The notes below the pieces were generated by a model that was not told the DNA's origin, made no database searches, and was given only the letters and a program-made list of their open reading frames with translations. Below, piece by piece: positions 53,386 to 63,003 of a DNA stretch of 64,000 bases. Every line of letters starts with the position of its first letter. Positions within the stretch are counted from its first letter, which is position 1. The DNA is taken from positions 2,484,115 to 2,548,114 of the forward strand of contig CP129018.1 in NCBI GenBank assembly GCA_020524525.2. Direction: 5' to 3'. A program made the translations under genes and the position numbers. This stretch comes from Bacillus tianshenii (lineage in GTDB: Bacteria; Bacillota; Bacilli; Bacillales; Bacillaceae_N).

Positions 53386-53839
53386 CATCCCGCTTAATTA
53401 AGTCTTTTAGTTCTTTAATAAATACGTTTATATCTTTAAACTGACGATAGACTGAAGCGAAACGTACATAAGCTACTTCATCAATCTCAGCAAGGCGATC
53501 CATAATCATTTCTCCGATTTCCTCACTCTTAACCTCTGATGTGCCTTGATTACGTAGCGTTCTCTCGATATCCTGAACCATATCCTCTAGCTTCTGTAAT
53601 GGTACTGGGCGCTTTTCGCACGCTTTAATTAATCCGCGCAGCATCTTTTCACGACTAAATTCTTCGCGTGCCCCTTCTTTTTTTACGACGATTAATGGAA
53701 TTTCCTCCACCTTCTCAAATGTCGTAAACCGATAATGACACGCTTCACATTCACGTCTTCTTCTAATTGAGCGCCCGTCTTCGACAGGACGTGAGTCAAG
53801 AACCCTCGTCCCATTATGTTGACAATTTGGGCATCGCAT
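53381..53839 (-). CDS. nrdR: Transcriptional repressor NrdR
   Basis: The 152-residue repressor of ribonucleotide reductase genes. The zinc ribbon uses Cys3, Cys6, Cys31 and Cys34, followed by the ATP-cone domain (about 48-138) with V-V-K-K-E-G and F-S-R-E-K-M-L-R-G. It senses ATP/dATP. The ATG at 53839 follows GGAGATGG and matches the canonical length; in-frame codons upstream are excluded. Confidence 0.95.
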   Translation of the reverse strand: MRCPNCQHNGTRVLDSRPVEDGRSIRRRRECEACHYRFTTFEKVEEIPLIVVKKEGAREEFSREKMLRGLIKACEKRPVPLQKLEDMVQDIERTLRNQGTSEVKSEEIGEMIMDRLAEIDEVAYVRFASVYRQFKDINVFIKELKDLIKRDE

Positions 53840-53921
53840 GCAACCATCTCCAACCTTTAATCCGTTTAACTTTATCTTATTAAAAACACGAAACAGACAC
53901 AAGCTATTTCCGTGAATGATC

Positions 53922-53952
53922 AAAAAAGAGGTGTGACTGTTCACACCTCTTT
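53922..53952 (-). terminator. Terminator of speD
   Basis: A perfect 12-bp stem AAAGAGGTGTGA/TCACACCTCTTT, 4-base loop, and T run on the minus strand. Confidence 0.92.
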
Positions 53953-53972
53953 GGTTCTATTCCAATATTATT

Positions 53973-54356
53973 TTACAGTGCTTTTACGCTGCGATTTTCA
54001 ACTTGAACAGGACCCATTCCGCGCGGTACTTCGATGTTCTCGCGTTTCTTGGATTCAAGTGCTTCTGCAATGTAATCCGCTGCAACATTCGGATCGATTC
54101 GGTCTCCACACGTATACACATCGATTGACGCATAACCGTGTTCAGGAAAGCTATGAATCGTTAAATGAGATTCAGAGATAATAACTACCCCACTAACACC
54201 ATGTGGAGCAAATTTATGAAAAGCTACTTCTCTCACTTCTGCTCCTGCCTTCAATGCTGCATCCACAAAAATTCGTTCAATTAAATCCATATCATTTAAC
54301 TTGTCAGTGTTACAATCCCATAACTCTGCAATGACATGACGACCCATTGTATCCAT
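53973..54356 (-). CDS. speD: S-adenosylmethionine decarboxylase proenzyme
   Basis: The 127-residue class 1b AdoMetDC makes the aminopropyl donor for spermidine. It cleaves itself between Glu62 and Ser63 (S-E-S-H-L-T-I-H) to form the pyruvoyl group; His68 and Cys83 (Y-T-C-G) complete the site. The ATG at 54356 gives M-D-T-M-G-R-H-V as in B. subtilis; the ATG at 54362 is only 3 bases from GGGGGA. It has its own promoter and a structured leader. Confidence 0.95.
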   Translation of the reverse strand: MDTMGRHVIAELWDCNTDKLNDMDLIERIFVDAALKAGAEVREVAFHKFAPHGVSGVVIISESHLTIHSFPEHGYASIDVYTCGDRIDPNVAADYIAEALESKKRENIEVPRGMGPVQVENRSVKAL

Positions 54357-54362
54357 ATTCAT

Positions 54363-54499
54363 CGTCCCCCTTTAGGAATTTCAAAACTAAACAAGAACAG
54401 AAGCACGAAATGCAAACTACCACGGGGGAAAGTTAGTCCAAAGAGGTCCTAACCCTTTAAGTAGCCACATCATCTTCCGCTATATGTTTCACGGAGAAC
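54363..54499 (-). other. Structured leader of speD
   Basis: A leader of about 140 bases. On the minus strand GTTAGGACC-N5-GGACTAAC forms a strong hairpin (about 54432-54453) flanked by AAAGG and TTT that extend it, followed by CCCCC and GTGG. No T tail, so not a terminator. It may be an RNA regulator. From 54529 to about 54697 the region is AT-rich with nothing I recognise. Confidence 0.55.
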
Positions 54500-54528
54500 A
54501 GTATACTTCGTTTAGAAACGAATTGCAA
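54500..54528 (-). promoter_or_regulatory. Sigma-A promoter of speD with palindrome in the spacer
   Basis: On the minus strand TTGCAA, 17 bases, TATACT. The spacer is filled by a perfect inverted repeat TTCGTTT-N2-AAACGAA (54507-54522), a likely repressor or activator site. Confidence 0.72.
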
Positions 54529-54697
54529 TAAGGAAATTTATTTTTTTACAAATAATATCTCTTATTACGCTTGACTTCTTTACATACTGTATCCTACATG
54601 GCTTTATACTATCCTTATCGTTAGCCTCTCCCCGTCATGAACGGCCGCTCCTGCCTGTTAATCATTCATATTTTTCCTGTTTTTTACCATAAATGAA

Positions 54698-54726
54698 CCG
54701 GTACAGGGAATGTACCCTCGTACCGG
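54698..54726 (-). terminator. Candidate terminator of gapB
   Basis: A 7-bp CCGGTAC/GTACCGG stem with inner GGG/CCC pairing. The minus-strand tail is only weakly T-rich. Confidence 0.55.
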
Positions 54727-54747
54727 CCAAGATTAAACATATTTACA

Positions 54748-55779
54748 TTATGATACTTTTACCTTCGCGTCTTCAATAATTCCTTTTGCTACAAGCTTAG
54801 CAAGGTCAACAACACGATTTGAATAGCCCCACTCGTTATCGTACCAAGCAAGTACTTTTACTTTCTTCTCTCCGATTACCATTGTTGAAAGGCCATCGAT
54901 AACAGCAGACAGCTGGTTGCTTGTAAAGTCGATTGATACAAGCGGCTCATCTGTAATGCCAACGATATCTTTAAGCGGACCTTCAGCAGCTGTACGGAAC
55001 GCTTCATTCACTTCTTCAGCTGTTACATCACGCTCTAAGTCAATAACTAAGTCAACGAGTGAAACGTTTGGAGTTGGCACACGCAAGGCCATTCCATGTA
55101 ACTTACCTTTTAATTCCGGAAGGACAAGTGATAACGCTTTCGCAGCACCTGTAGTTGTCGGAATAATTGACTGACCGCAAGCACGTGCACGGCGCAAGTC
55201 TTTATGCGGATTATCTACATTTTTCTGGTCGTTTGTATACGCATGAACAGTTGTCATTAAACCGTTTTCAATTCCAAATTGTTCATGTAATACTTTTACA
55301 ACTGGCGCTAAGCAGTTTGTTGTACATGATGCATTTGAAATAACATGATGCTCGTCATGTACATAGTCGCCTTCATTAACACCCATTACGATTGTAATGT
55401 CTTCGTTCTTTGCAGGTGCTGTAATGATAACCTTTTTCGCACCAGCTTCGATATGTGCGCTTGCTTTTTCTTTTGAATTGAATTTACCTGTTGCTTCGAT
55501 TACAATGTCAATACCCATGTCTTCCCATGGAAGTTGTTTTGGATCACGATTATTTAAAAGTGCCACACGTTTTCCGTCTACAATTAAAGCATCTTCTTCT
55601 GCTTTTACTTCACCTTGGAATACGCCATGTACACTGTCATACTTAAGCATATGTGCAATAGTCTCCGCAGGATAACTTGCATTCACCGCTACGACTTCTA
55701 ATGTGTCATCATGAATCGCATTACGGAAAAACATTCTTCCGATACGTCCGAAACTATTAATCGCTACTTTTGCCTTCAT
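54748..55779 (-). CDS. gapB: Glyceraldehyde-3-phosphate dehydrogenase, gluconeogenic type
   Basis: A 343-residue GAPDH. The Rossmann motif is [10 protein letters not shown] near 8-17, and the catalytic Cys152 lies in S-N-A-S-C-T-T-N-C. It aligns with B. subtilis GapB, the NADP-dependent enzyme used in gluconeogenesis, rather than GapA. Two CcpN-box sequences in its promoter region support that role: CcpN represses gapB on glucose. Confidence 0.93.
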   Translation of the reverse strand: MKAKVAINSFGRIGRMFFRNAIHDDTLEVVAVNASYPAETIAHMLKYDSVHGVFQGEVKAEEDALIVDGKRVALLNNRDPKQLPWEDMGIDIVIEATGKFNSKEKASAHIEAGAKKVIITAPAKNEDITIVMGVNEGDYVHDEHHVISNASCTTNCLAPVVKVLHEQFGIENGLMTTVHAYTNDQKNVDNPHKDLRRARACGQSIIPTTTGAAKALSLVLPELKGKLHGMALRVPTPNVSLVDLVIDLERDVTAEEVNEAFRTAAEGPLKDIVGITDEPLVSIDFTSNQLSAVIDGLSTMVIGEKKVKVLAWYDNEWGYSNRVVDLAKLVAKGIIEDAKVKVS

Positions 55780-55798
55780 GATAATCTCCTTCCGAATA

Positions 55799-55842
55799 TA
55801 TGTTATACTTTAACTACCCTTTCTGAAAAGTAGTATAACATA
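55799..55842 (-). promoter_or_regulatory. Two inverted CcpN boxes at the gapB promoter
   Basis: TATGTTATACT at 55799-55809 and its inverted copy at 55832-55842, both fitting the CcpN consensus TRTGHYATAYW. The upstream copy contains a TATACT -10 box. Together they also form a 12-bp inverted repeat. Confidence 0.75.
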
Positions 55843-55956
55843 TAAAAAATATTTGTGGGGAACTTTTTCATACTTTTTTATACGATTTATTATTAGTAAT
55901 ATTCAGACAACAAATAATATGTCCTTAAAATAGGAGAAAGCCTAAATAACACGAAA

Positions 55957-55982
55957 AAATCGGCTATTTATTTAGCCGATTT
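55957..55982 (-). terminator. Terminator of the mutM-ytaF-coaE operon
   Basis: A 10-bp stem AAATCGGCTA/TAGCCGATTT with a 6-base loop, T run on the minus strand, overlapping the coaE stop. Confidence 0.88.
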
Positions 55983-56571
55983 GTATATTCCATTGCTTTA
56001 GAATCTCGATTAATTGCTCCTTCGTTTCTTCTACTGTTCCATTGTTATCAATAACCTCATCCGCTAAAGATTTTTTCTCCTCAAGCGGCATTTGCGAAGC
56101 AATCCGAGCTTTCGCGTCCTGCTCACTAAGCTTATTCCGTTCCATTAAGCGTTGTAATTGAACGTCTTGATCAACATAGACAACAATTGTTTTATCAACC
56201 AAGTAGGTCAGCTTGCTTTCAAACAGAAGAGGAATATCCATCACAATTACTTGTTCACCTGCAGATATGTATGCTTCCTTCTGATTATTCATATATGCTC
56301 TTACAGCTGGATGCACAATCTTATTCAGCTTAATCCGTTCATTTTCGTCATTAAAAACAATGCTCCCAAGCTTCTCACGATTAATCGTACCATCTTCATA
56401 TAAAACACTTTCACCGAATGTTTCGACAATTTTACGATACGCTTCTTCTCCTACTTCGACTACCTTCCGAGCTGCTTCGTCGGCGTCAATAACCGGAAAG
56501 TTCAGCCCTTTTAACATATAAGAAACCGTGCTCTTTCCACTAGCTATCCCGCCTGTTAACCCTATTATCAT
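55972..56571 (-). CDS. coaE: Dephospho-CoA kinase
   Basis: The 199-residue kinase catalyses the last step of coenzyme A synthesis. The P-loop G-G-I-A-S-G-K-S is at 7-14, followed by D-A-D-E-A-A-R and H-P-A-V-R. The ATG at 56571 is the conserved start (M-I-I-G-L-T-G-G); the extra upstream codons overlap the end of ytaF. Downstream of ytaF and mutM, as in B. subtilis. Confidence 0.94.
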   Translation of the reverse strand: MIIGLTGGIASGKSTVSYMLKGLNFPVIDADEAARKVVEVGEEAYRKIVETFGESVLYEDGTINREKLGSIVFNDENERIKLNKIVHPAVRAYMNNQKEAYISAGEQVIVMDIPLLFESKLTYLVDKTIVVYVDQDVQLQRLMERNKLSEQDAKARIASQMPLEEKKSLADEVIDNNGTVEETKEQLIEILKQWNIQIG

Positions 56572-56644
56572 TGTTATAATCGCCACCCTATGTAAATATG
56601 CATGTCGGACAAGGGAGACCGAAATCCCCAGTCCGAATCTCATG

Positions 56645-57280
56645 TTATATTTTCAAAATCCCTAAGATAATTAGCAAAACACCTGGCAAAAATGCAAAAC
56701 GCTGCATCCATTCAATATTTGCAAACAATTTTCCAGCCGTCAATCCAGCTGTTACAAATAAAGAGCTCATCACAGCAGTCGCCACCGCCATTATTAGCGG
56801 GGAATAGCCAAGCAATGCAGCTCCAATCCCTGCCCCAAACGCATCTAAAGATAAGGCCAAACCGAGCAAAAGCGCTTCGACCCCTGTAATTGTTCCAGAA
56901 CGGTCAATATCCGCTTCCATCGAATTTCGTAAGATCCGAATCACAAGCCCAATCGATTTAATTTCAAGATTAAATAGCACGGCTTCTTCATTCATCTCGA
57001 CCCTTTCTTTCTCAGGTCGAAAAAATTGATACAGCACCCATGCCCCGATTCCAATCAGCACAGCGCCTCCCATATGTTCAGCCGCTGCCGGTGAAAGCAG
57101 TTCCGCAATTAAAGAACCTCCCGCCATCGCAATCAGCATTGTCACCATTGAACAGCAGGCAATTACGAAAATTGACTTCATGGGAAGCGACATTTTACGA
57201 AGCCCATACGTAAATCCAACACTAAAACTATCTAAACTTACAGCAAGTGCTAAGAACAGTAAGGAAAGAAAGTATTCCAT
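56645..57280 (-). CDS. ytaF: Sporulation membrane protein YtaF
   Basis: A 211-residue protein with six predicted spans, related to the MntP family. A repeated L-x-L-S-L-D-x-F-x-x-G motif occurs at about 10-20 (L-A-V-S-L-D-S-F-S-V-G) and again in the second half (L-A-L-S-L-D-A-F-G-A-G), a pattern of two inverted halves. B. subtilis YtaF is linked to sporulation, with unclear mechanism. The ATG at 57280 follows GGGAGGGG. Confidence 0.88.
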   Translation of the reverse strand: MEYFLSLLFLALAVSLDSFSVGFTYGLRKMSLPMKSIFVIACCSMVTMLIAMAGGSLIAELLSPAAAEHMGGAVLIGIGAWVLYQFFRPEKERVEMNEEAVLFNLEIKSIGLVIRILRNSMEADIDRSGTITGVEALLLGLALSLDAFGAGIGAALLGYSPLIMAVATAVMSSLFVTAGLTAGKLFANIEWMQRFAFLPGVLLIILGILKI

Positions 57281-57348
57281 TATGAAAAAGCCCCTCCCTC
57301 CTAGGCGATACACCACTATATGCACCTAGCGATTAGGAGGTGACTTGA

Positions 57349-58173
57349 TTACTTCTGACAATTCGAACAGAAATGCGTTCCTCTCCCGCCTACAACTGTC
57401 TTTTCAATTTGCTGCCCACATTTTTGACACGGCTGACCTTTTTTTCCATACACATACAGCTCCAGCTGAAACATACCGATTTGGCCTTGGGTGTTCACAT
57501 ACGAGCGAATCGTACTGCCACCTTTTTCAATGGCTTCAGCTAATGTCGCAATGATTTCGCGGTGTAACAGCGTTGTTTCTTTTATCGCTAATGTGTTGGC
57601 AATTCGTTCAGGATGAATCCCGCTTCGAAATAACGCTTCATCAACGTATATGTTTCCTAACCCTGTCACAATCACTTGGTCAAGCAGGGCTGTTTTCACC
57701 TTGCGTGTCGTCCTCTTCAGCCGCTCATCTAAATAATCAATCGTAAAACCTTCAGCAAACGGCTCGGGTCCAAGCTTATTCAGCGGTGGGTGCTTCTCTT
57801 CTTCTCCCTTTCGAAACACATGCATCGTCCCAAACTTCCGCACATCCCGATAACGTAATTCAGTCGAATCGGTAAATTTAAAAAACACATGTGTATGCTT
57901 GTCCGCTTCTTCATCTGCTTGATGCAAGCCATATTTCCCTTCCATCCGAAGGTGAGAAATGAGCACATCATCATCTAAGATAAACTTCAAAAACTTCCCG
58001 CGGCGTTCGATATGACGGATCGTCTGACCGCAAAGTCTCTCACAAAACTGATTCACATCATCAGGCTCTTTCACAAGCTTCGGCCAGCGAACTTCAATTT
58101 GTTCAATCGTTTTCCCTTTCACGAGCTCCAACAGAGTCCGCCTGACTGTCTCAACCTCTGGTAATTCCGGCAT
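57349..58173 (-). CDS. mutM: Formamidopyrimidine-DNA glycosylase
   Basis: The 274-residue bifunctional glycosylase/lyase removes 8-oxoguanine and formamidopyrimidines. The mature catalytic Pro2 and Glu3 are in P-E-L-P-E-V-E-T, the H2TH region follows in the middle, and the C-terminal zinc finger has C-Q-K-C and C-S-N-C. It sits between polA and ytaF. Confidence 0.96.
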   Translation of the reverse strand: MPELPEVETVRRTLLELVKGKTIEQIEVRWPKLVKEPDDVNQFCERLCGQTIRHIERRGKFLKFILDDDVLISHLRMEGKYGLHQADEEADKHTHVFFKFTDSTELRYRDVRKFGTMHVFRKGEEEKHPPLNKLGPEPFAEGFTIDYLDERLKRTTRKVKTALLDQVIVTGLGNIYVDEALFRSGIHPERIANTLAIKETTLLHREIIATLAEAIEKGGSTIRSYVNTQGQIGMFQLELYVYGKKGQPCQKCGQQIEKTVVGGRGTHFCSNCQK

Positions 58174-58233
58174 CTCACTTCACCTCAAATGCTGCAATTT
58201 CATTGTCATATCCATCTATTTTATCACGGAATA

Positions 58234-58260
58234 GAAAAAGGAGCAGGCATCCCGCTCCTC
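58234..58260 (-). terminator. Terminator of polA
   Basis: AGGAGC/GCTCCT stem with a 9-base loop and a T run on the minus strand, before mutM. Confidence 0.8.
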
Positions 58261-58265
58261 TTCCC

Positions 58266-60899
58266 TTATTTTGCATCAAACCATGTCGGACCGTATGAAT
58301 AATCGACCTTCAACGGTACATCTAGTTTTAATGTATTCTCCATCACTTCAGGTACCAGCTTACTTAATGTTTCAATTTCATCCTTCGGCGCTTCAAATAT
58401 TAATTCATCATGTACTTGAAGAAGCAGTCGCGCCTGCAAGCCTTCACTTTCTAAGCGCTCTGCCATATCAATCATTGCCTTCTTAATGATATCAGCTGCA
58501 CTCCCTTGAATTGGGGTGTTCATCGCTGTTCGCTCAGCAAATCCGCGTACATTAAAGTTACGGCTCGTAATGTCAGGAATATAACGACGGCGATGCATTA
58601 ATGTTGTAACAAACCCCTTATCTTTCGCCCCTTGAATGCTTGAATGCATATACTCCTGCACACCCGGAAAGCTTTCAAGATAGCGCTCAATAAATTCCTT
58701 CGCTTCCTTTCGGGTAATACCTAAGCTCTGAGACAAGCCGTAATCACTGATTCCATATACGATACCAAAGTTCACAGCCTTTGCTTGGCGACGCATGTTT
58801 GACGTCACATCTTCTTTCTCCACATGGAAGACATCCATCGCTGTCTTTGTATGAATATCCATATCCTGATTGAAAGCTTCTATCAAACGCTCATCTTGTG
58901 CAATATGTGCCAGGACGCGCAGCTCAATTTGTGAATAGTCAGCCGCAAAGATAACCCAGTCCTTTTCAGATGGAACAAATGCTTGGCGAATCTTCCTTCC
59001 TTCTTCAAGACGGATTGGGATGTTTTGCAGGTTCGGCTCTGTGGAACTTAAGCGGCCTGTCTGCGTAATTGCTTGGTTAAAACGTGTATGAATTTTATGA
59101 CTGTCTTTATGCACTACCTTCAACAAACCTTCAATGTAAGTTGAATTCAACTTTCCTAATTGACGGTAGTGGAGAATTTTTTCTACAATTTCATGCTTGT
59201 TCTTCAGCTTTTCAAGTACATCTGCGGACGTTGAATAGCCTGTTTTCGTCTTTTTAATGACTGGAAGCTCAAGCTTTTCAAACAAAATAACACCAAGCTG
59301 CTTTGGAGAGTTAATATTAAATGACTCACCTGCCAGCTCGTGAATATCTTTTTCCATATCAGCCAATCGTTGGTTTAAGTCTTCTCCCATTTCCTTCAAT
59401 CGGTCAACGTCAACTTGGACACCTGTTGCTTCCATTTCTCCGAGAATAATTGAAAGAGGCATCTCTAGGTCCTTGAACAAATCGTATTGTTCATTTTTCT
59501 TTAGTTCATCAATTAACCGTTCGTGCAGCTGAAAGAGTGCCTCGCCCTTACGAGTAAGATGCTGTGCAAGAACGTCTCGCTCTGGAACCTTTCGTTTCGC
59601 CCCTTTTCCGTAGACCGCTTCATCGTCCTGTACAAGCTCTAAACTGTTCCGGCGGGCAATAGCAGAAATTTCATGATTTGATTCAGATGGGTTAAGCAAA
59701 TAAGATGCGATAAATAAATCAATGTCGATGCCTTTTAGCGTGAGGCCTTGCCAACTAAGTGCTACAACTGCTCGTTTCGCATCATAGACAATCTTCTTTT
59801 TACTTTCATCCTCCGCCCATGCTTTTAAGTCATCAGATGCGAGTGCGACATCTGTCGGGATAAAAAAGCGCCCATTTTCGTTAACCAGCGCAAAACCTTG
59901 AATGTCTGCTTCGTGATAATTTTCCTCTATCATTTCAACAATCAGCACTGCTTCGTCTGTCAGCATTTCCTCATTTATCTGTTCTGCAACCGTATAATCA
60001 ATTTCCTCAAGTGGTTTCTTTTCCGCAACTCCATCATCCCCAATACGTGAAAGCAATGAGTTAAAACCTAAGTCTTTGAAAATCGCACGCACTTGTTCTG
60101 CCTTGTAATCACTGTAGGCTGCATCCTGTAATTTCACTTCAATTGGTGCATCGCACATAATTGTTGCTAGTTCTTTGCTCATCAATGCTTGTTCACGATT
60201 ATCTTCAAGCTTTTCTTTCAGTTTCTTCCCGCTTACTTCATCAATTGAATCAAGCACTTTTTCTACCGTGCCAAATTGCTTTAACAGCTTTAAGGCTGTT
60301 TTTTCGCCGACACCAGGCACACCTGGAATATTGTCTGATTTATCACCCATCAATGCTTTCATATCAACAATCCGTTCAGGTGTAAAACCATATTTCTCAT
60401 CGATTGCTTTCAAATCATATGTATCAACATCTGTAATTCCTTTACGTGTTAGTGCTACCTGCACGCGTTCTGTGACAAGCTGTAGCAAGTCTTTATCCCC
60501 AGTGATCACCTTCACATCGATATCCTCATCTGCCGCTTGCTTTGCAAGTGTACCGATAATATCGTCTGCCTCGTAGTTCTCTAGTTCATACCGCGAAATG
60601 TTAAAAGCATCAAGCACCTCACGAATAAATGGAAACTGCTCCGACAGCTCAGATGGTGTCTTTTCACGTGTTCCTTTATATTCTTTGTATGTATCGTGAC
60701 GGAACGTTGATTTCCCTGCATCAAATGCCACAAGCATATGTGTCGGCTTCTCTTCCTCTAAGATTTTTAGAAGCATTGTCGTAAAGCCGTAAACCGCATT
60801 CGTATGCACACCTTTATCATTGCTTAATAACGGGAGTGCAAAGAACGCACGATAAGCAATACTGTTACCGTCCACCAGAATCAATTTATTTTTACTCAT
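58266..60899 (-). CDS. polA: DNA polymerase I
   Basis: The 877-residue Pol I fills gaps and removes RNA primers. Residues 1-290 form the 5'-3' exonuclease (G-D-K-D-L-L-Q-L, G-V-P-G-V-G-E-K-T). The middle exonuclease-like domain lacks the acidic residues of proofreading enzymes, as in other Bacillus Pol I. The polymerase domain has A-A-D-Y-S-Q-I-E-L-R (motif A), the O-helix R-R-Q-A-K-A-V-N-F-G-I-V-Y-G and L-Q-V-H-D-E (motif C). Confidence 0.97.
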   Translation of the reverse strand: MSKNKLILVDGNSIAYRAFFALPLLSNDKGVHTNAVYGFTTMLLKILEEEKPTHMLVAFDAGKSTFRHDTYKEYKGTREKTPSELSEQFPFIREVLDAFNISRYELENYEADDIIGTLAKQAADEDIDVKVITGDKDLLQLVTERVQVALTRKGITDVDTYDLKAIDEKYGFTPERIVDMKALMGDKSDNIPGVPGVGEKTALKLLKQFGTVEKVLDSIDEVSGKKLKEKLEDNREQALMSKELATIMCDAPIEVKLQDAAYSDYKAEQVRAIFKDLGFNSLLSRIGDDGVAEKKPLEEIDYTVAEQINEEMLTDEAVLIVEMIEENYHEADIQGFALVNENGRFFIPTDVALASDDLKAWAEDESKKKIVYDAKRAVVALSWQGLTLKGIDIDLFIASYLLNPSESNHEISAIARRNSLELVQDDEAVYGKGAKRKVPERDVLAQHLTRKGEALFQLHERLIDELKKNEQYDLFKDLEMPLSIILGEMEATGVQVDVDRLKEMGEDLNQRLADMEKDIHELAGESFNINSPKQLGVILFEKLELPVIKKTKTGYSTSADVLEKLKNKHEIVEKILHYRQLGKLNSTYIEGLLKVVHKDSHKIHTRFNQAITQTGRLSSTEPNLQNIPIRLEEGRKIRQAFVPSEKDWVIFAADYSQIELRVLAHIAQDERLIEAFNQDMDIHTKTAMDVFHVEKEDVTSNMRRQAKAVNFGIVYGISDYGLSQSLGITRKEAKEFIERYLESFPGVQEYMHSSIQGAKDKGFVTTLMHRRRYIPDITSRNFNVRGFAERTAMNTPIQGSAADIIKKAMIDMAERLESEGLQARLLLQVHDELIFEAPKDEIETLSKLVPEVMENTLKLDVPLKVDYSYGPTWFDAK

Positions 60900-60923
60900 A
60901 AAAACCTCCTGATTTGAATCTAT

Positions 60924-60989
60924 AAAAAAGCCGCCATTTCCTCTTTCTATTTTATCATGAGTTGAAATAGAAAGGAAAATGCGCGGCGG
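60924..60989 (-). terminator. Long-stem terminator of the hflKC operon
   Basis: Arms near CCGCC..TTTCC.CTTTCTATTT (60931-60952) and AAATAGAAAGGAAA..GGCGG (60964-60989) fold into a stem of about 25 bp with bulges, followed by TTTTTT on the minus strand. Confidence 0.82.
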
Positions 60990-60995
60990 TTATCG

Positions 60996-61937
60996 TTATT
61001 CAGCTATCCCTTGGAGAAGCTCTGCATAGGAAGAATCAGCAGGTAATAGAATAACTGTTTCTCCATCAATTGTTTTCTTATAGGATTCAAGTGTGCGGTA
61101 AAGATGATAGAAGTCTGGGTCTTTTGAGAAAGCTTCATTGTATGTTTGAGCAGCTTTTTGTTCCCCTTGTGCCCGGATGGTAGCAGCTTGCGCCCCAGCT
61201 TTCGCGAGCATTTCTTTTACATCGCGATCTGTTTTGGCAATGATTCGGTTCTTCTGAGCATCACCCATTGAAAGATATTCTTGTGCTTTTGATTCACGCT
61301 CAGAAATCATACGAAGGTAGACAGACTGCTCATTCTCTGGCGGTAAGTCGATCCGCTTCATGCGTACATCTTTTACCGAGATCCCATAGTTATTTTTCGT
61401 AAGCAGGGAATTTACTTCGTCTGTGACACGTTCATTTAAGCTGCGGCGGTTTGATTTCTCATCATTAATAATTTCATCGTAATTTAAGCGACCAAGCTCT
61501 GAACGAATGACCGAATAAATAAACTCCTCCATCTTCGCTTCAGCATTTACAACATTTCTTACGTTCGAAATCATTTTCTTCGGATCATCAATTTGCCAAA
61601 TGGCATAGTTATCAAGAATCATTCGCTTTTTATCTTTCGTATTCAATTCCGCTTTGGCAACATCATAGATCATTTGATTCTTTGGAAGTGTTGTAACCGA
61701 CTGAATAAACGGAATTTTATAGCTTAAGCCTGGGTCTTTATCAATACGAACAATTTCCCCAAACTGCCTGACAACGCGGTATTCATTTTCTTTTACAATA
61801 TAGATGTTGCTTATCGCAGTAATCAACAGAATGAGAAGAAGGATAATGAGCAATCCACTGCGCCAGTATTTCTTCCAATCGAAATCAAGATTCGATGATT
61901 TCCTTTCGCCCATGTTTATGATGTTTTTATCGCTCAT
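60996..61937 (-). CDS. hflC: HflC, SPFH-domain membrane protein
   Basis: A 313-residue SPFH/prohibitin-type protein with an N-terminal membrane anchor (about 29-50) and an external domain with V-V-R-Q-F-G-E and a coiled coil in the last third. In other bacteria HflK and HflC form a cage around the FtsH protease and modulate it. Its ATG overlaps the hflK stop by four bases. B. subtilis has no hflKC between phoR and polA. Confidence 0.9.
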   Translation of the reverse strand: MSDKNIINMGERKSSNLDFDWKKYWRSGLLIILLLILLITAISNIYIVKENEYRVVRQFGEIVRIDKDPGLSYKIPFIQSVTTLPKNQMIYDVAKAELNTKDKKRMILDNYAIWQIDDPKKMISNVRNVVNAEAKMEEFIYSVIRSELGRLNYDEIINDEKSNRRSLNERVTDEVNSLLTKNNYGISVKDVRMKRIDLPPENEQSVYLRMISERESKAQEYLSMGDAQKNRIIAKTDRDVKEMLAKAGAQAATIRAQGEQKAAQTYNEAFSKDPDFYHLYRTLESYKKTIDGETVILLPADSSYAELLQGIAE

Positions 61938-62902
61938 TGATTGTCACTTCCTTTCTTCTGCTCCTGTGGTGCTGGGACTGGCTTTTCCATTTGCTGAAGC
62001 GGTAAGTATTTCAATGTATTGCCTTCATCATTCATAATATAGACCTTTGCCTCAGGAAGCACCTGCTCTAATGTTTCTAGGACGAGGCGCTCTCGTGTAA
62101 TAGCTGGCTGGTTCTTATATTCTGCATAAAGGGCATTAAATTGAGCAACATCTCCGCGTGCTTTCTCAATACGGGCTGCTTTGTCACCTTCTGCCTGCGA
62201 AATCATCGCATCACGTTCACCTTCTGCTTCCTTGCTTCGTTTATTCGAGTATTTCTTTGCTTCATTTATTTTTGTATTCATCGTTTCACGGGCATCTGTT
62301 ACTTTTGTAAACGCTGTGCGGACTTCTTTATTTGGTAAATCAACATCTTGAAGCTTGACGTTCAAAACAGAAATCCCGATATCATAATTTTCGACAAGTG
62401 AAATTAACAACTCACGGACATCTGCTTCAATTTCTGCTTTTCCGCTTGTTAATGCTTCATCAATCTTTGAGCTTCCGATAATGCCACGAAGTGAAGCTGA
62501 GGTTGCATTGTAGAGTACTTGCTTAGGATTTTCTGTGTTAAAGAGATATTTTTTCGGGTCAGTGATTTTCCATTGCACAACAAGATCTGCTTGCACAATA
62601 TTTTCGTCACCTGTAATCATCTTCGTATCTTCTGGGTTCTCAGCCGTCACCTTTTCACCTTTCTGCTCGTAACCAAATTGCAGGCTGTATGTTTCTTTCG
62701 AAAGGACTGTTACAGACTGAATCGGCCACGGAAGCTTAAAGTGTAAGCCAGGCTCAGAAATGCCTTCTTGCACTTCACCGAATGTCATCGTAACCGCTTG
62801 TTCAGATTCATCCACTGTATACCAAGTCGTAGCCCCAATAAGTCCTAATAAAAGGAGTGCCACAACAAAACCGATAATGCGATATACCTTCTTTATGTTC
62901 AT
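61934..62902 (-). CDS. hflK: HflK, SPFH-domain membrane protein
   Basis: A 322-residue partner of HflC with one N-terminal span (about 7-27), the SPFH domain with V-T-M-T-F-G-E and G-L-H-F-K-L-P-W-P-I, and a charged C-terminal helix rich in K-E-A-E-G-E-R-D-A. The ATG at 62902 follows GAGGGGG; an in-frame start at 62926 overlaps that site. It leads the hflKC operon. Confidence 0.9.
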   Translation of the reverse strand: MNIKKVYRIIGFVVALLLLGLIGATTWYTVDESEQAVTMTFGEVQEGISEPGLHFKLPWPIQSVTVLSKETYSLQFGYEQKGEKVTAENPEDTKMITGDENIVQADLVVQWKITDPKKYLFNTENPKQVLYNATSASLRGIIGSSKIDEALTSGKAEIEADVRELLISLVENYDIGISVLNVKLQDVDLPNKEVRTAFTKVTDARETMNTKINEAKKYSNKRSKEAEGERDAMISQAEGDKAARIEKARGDVAQFNALYAEYKNQPAITRERLVLETLEQVLPEAKVYIMNDEGNTLKYLPLQQMEKPVPAPQEQKKGSDNQ

Positions 62903-63003
62903 CGTATTCCCCCTCTTCCTAATCACTCTAATTGTATTACGAAAGAATACTTATAGAAGTTCCGCTTTTTTGTAGGAATTCCATTTCTAATTTCAACCAA
63001 AAG

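Noticed and set aside
62927-62990. ECF sigma promoter for hflKC
   Set aside because: An AAC...CGTA arrangement exists (near GGAACTT and TTTCGTA), but the -35 element matches the consensus poorly and spacing is uncertain.
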